Part shown: in pieces, positions 5,840-11,278 of the stretch
Position numbering within the stretch: the stretch's first letter is position 1
Layout of the letters: each line of letters starts with the position of its first letter
Assembly (NCBI GenBank): GCA_017848205.1
Contig: JAGDDO010000041.1
Location: 1 to 11,278 of the forward strand
Source of the DNA: Oscillospiraceae bacterium
GTDB taxonomy: Bacteria; Bacillota_A; Clostridia; Oscillospirales; Ruminococcaceae
Length of the DNA stretch: 11,278 nucleotides
Direction: 5' to 3'
The notes under the pieces: generated by a model
The model's input: only the letters and a program-made list of their open reading frames with translations
Told to the model about the DNA's origin: nothing
Database searches by the model: none
Position numbers and translations under genes: made by a program

Positions 5840-8800
5840 TTATTTCATGAGTGCCTGCTTTAAGAGACAGAAGTCAATGATTGTGATCTTTCCGTCTGAA
5901 TCGAAGTCAGCAGCAGAAGAATCTTCAACAGATGTCTTTGCACCGAGCATGTAGCTGCGGAGTGCTACAAGATCAGCTGTATTGCATGCACCGTCAGCGT
6001 TGACATCGCCCTTTACAGCATAAGCTTCAGCAAGAGGGAGCTTTTCAACGTCTACAGCACGGATAATGATGTAGTTTACATTGATAGCCTTGTCAGCTGA
6101 TGTGATGCTTAAGTTTAGTGTTCCGTCTGTAACTGTAACATTACCTTTTGAAGCAGTACTTCCGTCTGTTGCACACTTTTCAGCAACTGCGGTCTTTGTG
6201 CCTGCTGCATCTACCTGATATACAGAAGGTGAGGTCGAGCATGACCACGGATCGCTGAAGCACATTTCAACAGAGTACTTGCCGTTCGGAAGATCGAAAC
6301 GGTAGTCAAGGTGACGGTTTATGTTGTTTTCGTACTGGTTCTTTGTGTAACGGAATGATGCTGTTTTTGCTCTTCCGTCCTGTGTGTTTCTTTCGTCACA
6401 CCATGTATTTGCTGTGTAAAGGCCCTTGCTGTTCTTGCTTCCGTCGTACTGGTCAGAAGCATCATCAACGAGGCCCCATTTCATGCCTGTTACCTGGTCA
6501 GGTCCGTAAAGCTGTTCTGTAAGTGAGTTGTAGTAACCGAATTTGTCACCGTTTGATGCGGTTCTTGTATTGTGGTCACCGCAGTCAACGAAGTAAGCTA
6601 TCGAGCTGTCGATCTGATAGTCAGGTTTTACAGCCTTTGTGTAGATGAAGTCACATACTCTTGCAGAATCAGCGGTTGATCCTGATGAGAATCCGATGTC
6701 GATTACGTCATATGTAGTGCCGTTTGCGTCTATGTTCTTTACGCAGTCCTTGAGTACATAGTCAGGAATGATGTAGCTTACATTGTACACATCTTCGTTT
6801 CCTGAGTAATCAAGCTTGCCCTGGAAGAGTATTCTGTCACCGGCAGTGATCACGATCGGCTTGCCGTTGTCAGCTTTTCTGAATGTTACCTGAAGAAGTG
6901 TATAAGCAGCATCCTTGTCAACAGCCATCTGGTATTTGAAATGACCGCCCTTTGTTGCGTAACGGTATGTACTGTCGTCTGTTACGCTTACTGAATTCTG
7001 TTCGTCCATTGCATGGAGTTCGTCGTTTTCATACTGGCCGTAACCAGGCTGAACTGTATCAATTACAGTTTCCTTTGAGCGCGGGATCTCTTCTTCAACA
7101 GCATTGCCTGATGCCTTGAATATCCAGTAGATACCGTAGCGCTGCTTGTACTGCAGATAGTGAGGTGTGAATGTAAGTGAAGTGTCAGCACCTGTAAGTG
7201 TGAACTTGAGTGAGTTGGCATCCTTCTTCATATAGTCATTGATCTTGTACATATATGTGGAAAGAGTACCGCTTGAATCCTTGAGGTTGATCGTTTTTGT
7301 CGGTGTTACTGCATCGGCAGGAATTGAAACGTTCATACCTGTTGTACCCTGCTTCATGTTTGAAGTACCGAGTTCAGCGCTGAGAACTACAGGACCGTAC
7401 TTGAAAGCATATGATGACGGGTTGTCAGGAAGAGCGTAAGCCTTTACTGCAAGCGGAATAGTAAGTTCAATTGTATCGCCTGAGCTGAAATCGCCGGAAA
7501 CAATTGCGTAGTCATTTTCAGTCTTGTAGTTGTATTTGCTGCCGTTGACTGAAACAGTCATATTGTCAGCCTGCCAGTCAGGAATACGGAAACGGAATTC
7601 AAGTGATCCGGAACCGTCGATTGTGAACTTTGTTGTGTTTCCGTTCGGAATGGTGCTTTCCTGAGTAACCTTCACGTTCTTGTCTGCCCAGTTCACAACT
7701 GAACTCTGGTAGTAGTTTACGTAAAGAGTGTTATCCTTGTGCATGTAGATCGTGTCGCCGAGTTTTGTGAAACTTTCCATACCGCTTCCTGTACAGCACC
7801 AGAAGTGATTGAATTCTGATGAATATACCTTGAAGTAACCTGTAGCCATCGGCTGGAAGTATGTTGTCATACCTGTTTCAGGGTTCTGTGACGAGAGGAT
7901 CGAGTTGTAATATGTATTCTCATAGAAATCCATGTACTTCTTTTCGCCTGTGATCTTGAAGAGTTCACGGCTGAGTTTGAGCATGTTGTATGAGTTACAT
8001 GTTTCACAGTTACAGTTTGTTCTTTCGGCATCAAGAATGTCGTCCTTGCCGAAGTGCTCCCATTCACTGTTACCCCCTGTGATGTATGTATGGTGAGTTA
8101 CTACCATATCCCAGAATGCCTCAGCATACTGCAGATATTTTGAAGCATCGACTTTCTGACCGTTTATTGTCTTGCCGTCAACTGCGATGTATCTCTTGAG
8201 AGCGCCGAGGAACTTAGGAATAGTTGTGTTTGCGTGTCTTCCGTTGAGGACATCGGTTCCGCCCTTGAGAACTTTTTCGTGAAGTGCAGTTTCATCAAAG
8301 TAGTGAGCTGCAACGGCATGATTGTCTTTTCCGGTTATGAGATAAAGCTCATAAAGACAGTCGTTCATTCCGCCGTATTCAACTGAAAGTACCTTGTTGT
8401 GTGTCTGGTCGCTCCATTTTGAAGCACGGTTGTAGCACCAGTCACCGAGTGATGAACCAACATCCTTGGCAGGTTCATAACCCATAAGATTGTAAACATC
8501 AACTATACCTGCAATGAGTTTGTGCATTGTATACCACGGAACCCATGCTTCGTTGATGATGTTTGTTTTACCGTTTTCAACATTATCGAACTGCTGTTCA
8601 ACATTTCCGCGGTTTTTGATGTTTGCTGCCCAGAGGAATCCCGGTTTGCCCTTTGAATTCTGCTGACATACTTTCATTCCGTCGATAAGATCCTTTGCTT
8701 TCTTGTACAAAGCATCTTTCTGTTCGGAAGTTGTCAGAGGATTGGCATAAGCCTGGGCAATAGCTGTCAGGTAATGTCCAACAGTGTGTCCTCCGATAAG

Positions 8801-9100
8801 TGAGTTTTCCCATCCGCCATATCTTGTTGCGCCGTTTGTCGAAATACCTGCATTGTCACGGAAACCGGCAAGCAGTTTTCCTGTGTCAAATGAAAGCAGG
8901 TATTTGATCTCTTTCGAGTAGGCATTGACCGTGTACGGGTCTGTCATTTTAACATCGTTCAGAGAAAAACTCTCGATGTTAGGCGCAGCCGCATATACAC
9001 TGGCCGGTTCACTGCTTTTCGGAAACGATATACACGTTGCTGCCATCATTCCTGAAACGACTAATGACAGAACACGCTTCCATTTCTTTGTACACTTCAT
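5840..9100 (-). CDS. Secreted dockerin-bearing DUF1680/GH127-type beta-L-arabinofuranosidase
   Basis: This 1086-residue enzyme should cleave terminal beta-L-arabinofuranose from plant glycans or glycoproteins, outside the cell. A signal peptide (MKCTKKWKR, hydrophobic core, likely cleavage near VYA-AA, residues 35-39) comes first. The catalytic DUF1680 domain spans about 50-580, with RYGGWEN near 93-99 and GGHTVGHYL near 103-111. By comparison with Bifidobacterium HypBA1, E348 (EWEHFG) is the likely acid/base, E366 and C368 (ETCNSYNMLKL) and C435/C436 (FWCCTGSG) the likely zinc ligands, and C435 the nucleophile. Two further Cys (363, 365) flank the site. Beta-rich modules follow at about 695-825 and 830-1020; the latter starts YFVDCGD and may bind carbohydrate. 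A type I dockerin ends the protein (1031-1086), with calcium loops at D1032/N1034/D1036/N1040/D1043 and D1065/D1067/D1069/T1073/D1076. The ATG has AGGAGG 12 bases upstream. I cannot separate GH127 from GH146 by eye. Confidence 0.93.
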   Translation of the reverse strand: MKCTKKWKRVLSLVVSGMMAATCISFPKSSEPASVYAAAPNIESFSLNDVKMTDPYTVNAYSKEIKYLLSFDTGKLLAGFRDNAGISTNGATRYGGWENSLIGGHTVGHYLTAIAQAYANPLTTSEQKDALYKKAKDLIDGMKVCQQNSKGKPGFLWAANIKNRGNVEQQFDNVENGKTNIINEAWVPWYTMHKLIAGIVDVYNLMGYEPAKDVGSSLGDWCYNRASKWSDQTHNKVLSVEYGGMNDCLYELYLITGKDNHAVAAHYFDETALHEKVLKGGTDVLNGRHANTTIPKFLGALKRYIAVDGKTINGQKVDASKYLQYAEAFWDMVVTHHTYITGGNSEWEHFGKDDILDAERTNCNCETCNSYNMLKLSRELFKITGEKKYMDFYENTYYNSILSSQNPETGMTTYFQPMATGYFKVYSSEFNHFWCCTGSGMESFTKLGDTIYMHKDNTLYVNYYQSSVVNWADKNVKVTQESTIPNGNTTKFTIDGSGSLEFRFRIPDWQADNMTVSVNGSKYNYKTENDYAIVSGDFSSGDTIELTIPLAVKAYALPDNPSSYAFKYGPVVLSAELGTSNMKQGTTGMNVSIPADAVTPTKTINLKDSSGTLSTYMYKINDYMKKDANSLKFTLTGADTSLTFTPHYLQYKQRYGIYWIFKASGNAVEEEIPRSKETVIDTVQPGYGQYENDELHAMDEQNSVSVTDDSTYRYATKGGHFKYQMAVDKDAAYTLLQVTFRKADNGKPIVITAGDRILFQGKLDYSGNEDVYNVSYIIPDYVLKDCVKNIDANGTTYDVIDIGFSSGSTADSARVCDFIYTKAVKPDYQIDSSIAYFVDCGDHNTRTASNGDKFGYYNSLTEQLYGPDQVTGMKWGLVDDASDQYDGSKNSKGLYTANTWCDERNTQDGRAKTASFRYTKNQYENNINRHLDYRFDLPNGKYSVEMCFSDPWSCSTSPSVYQVDAAGTKTAVAEKCATDGSTASKGNVTVTDGTLNLSITSADKAINVNYIIIRAVDVEKLPLAEAYAVKGDVNADGACNTADLVALRSYMLGAKTSVEDSSAADFDSDGKITIIDFCLLKQALMK

Positions 9101-9121
9101 AGGTATACAATCCCTCCTGTG

Positions 9122-9171
9122 ATTTGTCTATGGTACAAATTTTGTCTTTTAATTTGTACCACCGCACAAGG
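9122..9171 (-). promoter_or_regulatory. Cluster of AraR-type half-sites in the arabinofuranosidase leader
   Basis: Three good half-sites and one poor one occur in 50 bases: ATTTGTCT (9122-9129), GTACAAAT (9133-9140), ATTTGTAC (9152-9159) and GCACAAGG (9164-9171). Two match the Bacillus AraR half-site exactly. The central pair forms a perfect inverted repeat, GGTACAAATT (9132-9141) and AATTTGTACC (9151-9160), around 9 bases. They can be read as two side-by-side operators, or as one outward-facing pair. All lie downstream of the predicted start point, where a bound repressor would block elongation. The repeat could also form an RNA hairpin in the leader, but no T-run suggests a terminator. Confidence 0.6.
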
Positions 9172-9192
9172 CGTGTTTAACTTTACAATAAT

Positions 9193-9221
9193 AGTATATC
9201 TTAAAATACTTAAAAAGTCAA
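9193..9221 (-). promoter_or_regulatory. Predicted sigma-A promoter of the arabinofuranosidase gene
   Basis: The minus strand has TTGACT (9221-9216), a 17-base spacer and TATACT (9198-9193). Transcription would start near 9186, giving a leader of about 85 bases that carries the half-site cluster. The upstream DNA is A/T-rich, as expected for an active promoter. Confidence 0.75.
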
Positions 9222-9262
9222 TCAAAAATAGAAATATATTTATGATATTTGACGAAGATTGT

Positions 9263-9295
9263 ATTTGTACACTTATTATTGTATTGGATTTGTAT
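9263..9295. promoter_or_regulatory. Additional upstream AraR-type half-sites
   Basis: ATTTGTAC (9263-9270) is an exact half-site. ATTTGTAT (9288-9295) is one base off and overlaps the palindrome TGTATACA (9291-9298). They lie about 80-110 bases upstream of the enzyme's start point and could support DNA looping with the leader cluster. In AT-rich DNA such short matches can also arise by chance. Confidence 0.35.
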
Positions 9296-9337
9296 ACATT
9301 TATTACTTTACTGATGCTGTTAAGAAGGGGTATGGTA

Positions 9338-9366
9338 TTGACGCTGAAAGGCATAAATGCTATAAT
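9338..9366 (+). promoter_or_regulatory. Predicted sigma-A promoter of the copper ATPase gene
   Basis: TTGACG (9338-9343), a 17-base spacer and a perfect TATAAT (9361-9366) preceded by TGC (extended -10). Transcription would start near 9373, about 40 bases before the ATG. It appears independent of the arabinose genes. Confidence 0.8.
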
Positions 9367-9374
9367 TGAATATA

Positions 9375-9390
9375 GTTAGAAATTGCTAAC
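9375..9390 (+). repeat. Small inverted repeat at the copper ATPase start point (possible operator)
   Basis: GTTAG (9375-9379) and CTAAC (9386-9390) flank AAATTG. The repeat begins at about +3, a good place for a repressor. It does not match the CopY box (TACAnnTGTA), and I cannot assign it to a known regulator. Confidence 0.35.
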
Positions 9391-9413
9391 CACGATGGAT
9401 GAAAGGAACTGAT

Positions 9414-11278
9414 ATGGAACAGTATAATGTTACAGGTATGAGCTGTGCTGCCTGCAGTACAAGGGTCGAAAAAGCGGTATCTTCTGTGCCGGGAGTGACA
9501 AGCTGTGCTGTAAGTCTGCTTACCAATTCCATGGGAGTAGAGGGAACGGCTTCGGAAAGTGATATTATAAAAGCTGTTGAAAATGCCGGTTACGGAGCTT
9601 CAAAAAAAGGTGCTTCGGTAACAGTAAACACGAATGATGATGATCTCCTGAAAGATACGGAAACTCCGAAACTGAAAAAAAGACTTATAAGTTCGGGTAT
9701 CTTTCTTATTATACTTATGTATTTTTCAATGGGTCATATGATGTGGAATTTTCCTGCTCCAGCCGCTTTTGACAATCACGTTTTCCTTGGAGTGTTCGAA
9801 ATGCTCCTTGCTATAATTATTATGATGATCAATTCAAAGTTTTTTGAAAGCGGCATAAAGTCACTTCTGCACGGCTCTCCGAATATGGATACGCTTGTGG
9901 CGCTTGGATCAGGTACATCTTTCGGGTATTCGCTTTTTGAACTTTTTGTCATGATCCTTGCGCAGGGAAACAGTGATCACGAAACAGTAATGAAGTACGG
10001 AATGAATCTGTACTTTGAATCCGCTGCTATGATACCTACCCTTATAACAGTGGGAAAACTGCTTGAAGCGATATCAAAAGGACGCACGACAGATGCGCTT
10101 AAGGGACTTATAAAACTTCGCCCTGTAACAGCCGTGCTTTATGAAAACGGCACGGAGAGGGAAGTCGGAATTTCCGAAGTAAAGCCGGGAGATATTTTTG
10201 CGGTAAAGCCCGGTGAAAGTATCCCTGCCGACGGTGTTGTTGTATTCGGTTCATCCTCAGTTGATGAATCAGCCCTTACCGGTGAAAGCATTCCGGTGGA
10301 TAAGGAGGAAGGTTCTCCGGTTTCAGCGGCGACTATCAACACTTCAGGCTATATTCGCTGCAGAGCCACAAGAGTAGGTGAGGATACGACGCTTTCGCAG
10401 ATAATAAAGACAGTTTCTGATGCGGCCGCTACAAAAGCTCCTATTGCACGAACAGCAGACAGGGTATCGGGAATATTTGTACCTGCTGTTATCGGTCTGG
10501 CTGTCCTTACATTCGCCGGATGGCTTTTAGCAGGTAAAGAAGCCGGTTTTGCTATTGCCAGAGCTATTTCAGTTCTGGTCATCAGCTGTCCGTGTGCTCT
10601 TGGACTTGCTACGCCGGTTGCAATCATGGTGGGCAGCGGCGTCGGTGCGAAGAATGGTATACTGTATAAAACGGCGGTTTCTCTTGAATCAGCAGGACGT
10701 ACCGGAATAGTGGCACTTGACAAGACGGGTACTGTTACAGAAGGCAAACCGAAGGTTACTGACATAGTTCCGCATAATATATCAGAAAATGAACTTCTCA
10801 TACTTGCTGCATCTCTTGAAGCAAAAAGTGAACATCCGCTTGCGAAGGCTGTAACGGAACGTGCGGAAGGATTTATTGTTACTGAAGTTACTGACTTTAA
10901 AGCACTTCCGGGAAACGGACTTACGGCCAAGCTTGAAGGGAACACGCTTACCGGCGGAAGTCTGAAATTCATTTCCGGAAAGGTGAAACTGCCCCCTGAT
11001 GTGCATGAAAAAGCTGATGCTCTTGCTTCAGAAGGAAAGACACCTCTTCTGTTTGTACGGAACAGTGAATATATCGGACTTATAGCGGTAGCTGATACTA
11101 TAAAGGAAGATTCTGCAAAGGCGATAAGTGAACTTAAGGGTATGGGTATAAGTGTTGTGATGATAACCGGAGACAATGAACGCACTGCAGCAGCAATAGG
11201 TGCCGAGGCAGGAGTTGATGATGTTGTTGCCGGAGTCCTTCCTGACGGTAAATCAAGATGTATAGATATCCTTAAAAA
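9414..11278 (+). CDS. copA: Copper-exporting P1B-type ATPase, CopA-like (C-terminal end beyond the window)
   Basis: This is a membrane pump that uses ATP to move Cu(I), or possibly Ag(I), out of the cytoplasm. The first 621 residues are present; the usual length is 700-830. An N-terminal heavy-metal domain (about 1-66) carries GMSCAAC with C11 and C14. Membrane segments follow from about 90, including MDTLVALGS (158-166) and YFESAAMI (200-207). The actuator domain has TGES (289-292). The membrane metal site is CPC (392-394), typical of Cu(I) pumps. The phosphorylation motif DKTGT starts at D436, SEHP is at 472-475 and TGDN at 585-588. The GDGIND motif and last two helices lie past the edge. 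GAAAGGA lies 6 bases before the ATG. It has its own promoter and is divergent from the arabinofuranosidase, with no functional link evident. Confidence 0.95.
   Translation, partial: MEQYNVTGMSCAACSTRVEKAVSSVPGVTSCAVSLLTNSMGVEGTASESDIIKAVENAGYGASKKGASVTVNTNDDDLLKDTETPKLKKRLISSGIFLIILMYFSMGHMMWNFPAPAAFDNHVFLGVFEMLLAIIIMMINSKFFESGIKSLLHGSPNMDTLVALGSGTSFGYSLFELFVMILAQGNSDHETVMKYGMNLYFESAAMIPTLITVGKLLEAISKGRTTDALKGLIKLRPVTAVLYENGTEREVGISEVKPGDIFAVKPGESIPADGVVVFGSSSVDESALTGESIPVDKEEGSPVSAATINTSGYIRCRATRVGEDTTLSQIIKTVSDAAATKAPIARTADRVSGIFVPAVIGLAVLTFAGWLLAGKEAGFAIARAISVLVISCPCALGLATPVAIMVGSGVGAKNGILYKTAVSLESAGRTGIVALDKTGTVTEGKPKVTDIVPHNISENELLILAASLEAKSEHPLAKAVTERAEGFIVTEVTDFKALPGNGLTAKLEGNTLTGGSLKFISGKVKLPPDVHEKADALASEGKTPLLFVRNSEYIGLIAVADTIKEDSAKAISELKGMGISVVMITGDNERTAAAIGAEAGVDDVVAGVLPDGKSRCIDILK

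Larger units (their letters stand above)
9101..9413. promoter_or_regulatory. Divergent control region between the arabinofuranosidase and copper ATPase genes
   Basis: These 313 AT-rich bases hold no credible gene. They contain the minus-strand enzyme promoter (9193-9221) with operator-like repeats downstream of it (9122-9171), further half-sites (9263-9295), and the plus-strand ATPase promoter (9338-9366) with a small inverted repeat after it (9375-9390). I see nothing more in 9296-9337. Confidence 0.7.

Noticed and set aside
9097..9379. Open frames of about 85 codons on both strands across the arabinofuranosidase/ATPase intergenic region.
   Set aside because: The translations are low-complexity products of AT-rich DNA and overlap clear promoters and operator-like repeats; neither has a good ribosome binding site.
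10349..11185. A 278-codon open frame on the minus strand.
   Set aside because: It lies wholly opposite the copper ATPase, whose motifs (DKTGT, SEHP, TGDN) prove the plus strand is coding. The translation is Ser/Ala/Pro-rich without domains, and its length reflects codon use of the real gene.

Overview
The window looks like a piece of chromosome from an anaerobic, plant-fibre-degrading Ruminococcus-type Firmicute, probably close to the cellulosome-forming ruminococci such as R. flavefaciens or R. champanellensis. Three things point there. The large extracellular enzyme ends in a type I dockerin. The ribosome binding sites are strong AGGAGG types. The promoters are AT-rich with classic sigma-A boxes, and the intergenic DNA is low in GC. 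The species is an inference; nothing in the window fixes it.

Layout. Positions 1-4188 (minus strand) hold a CUT2-type sugar ABC importer in the order binding lipoprotein (ytfQ-like), double ATPase (ytfR-like), permease (ytfT-like) and second permease (yjfF-like, cut by the window edge). A 205-base gap with a hairpin separates the binding protein from the ATPase gene. The last three genes are packed end to end. Divergent from the importer, across a 328-base control region, is a plus-strand AraR-type repressor (4517-5566), which starts at TTG. Two strong hairpins at 5670-5790 end the repressor and the converging gene. Positions 5840-9100 (minus) encode a 1086-residue secreted DUF1680/GH127-type beta-L-arabinofuranosidase with accessory domains and a C-terminal dockerin. 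A 313-base divergent control region follows. The window closes with a plus-strand copper-type P1B ATPase (9414 to the edge), which lacks its last segment here.

How it fits together. The dockerin enzyme would sit on a cellulosome outside the cell and release L-arabinose from arabinofuranosides. The YtfQ-type importer, whose E. coli relative recognises furanose sugars, would take the sugar up. The AraR-like protein would repress both units when arabinose is absent. The sequence gives some support for this regulon: half-sites of the AraR operator type (ATTTGTAC / GTACAAAT) lie just downstream of good promoters for both the enzyme and the binding protein, at roughly +25 to +55 in each. The strongest is a perfect 10-base inverted repeat at 9132-9160. 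The copper pump appears to be an unrelated neighbour with its own promoter.

No RNA genes, CRISPR arrays, insertion sequences or prophage genes were seen. I see no wholly new system. The main interest is the likely regulon, the decorated dockerin enzyme and several specific regulatory structures.
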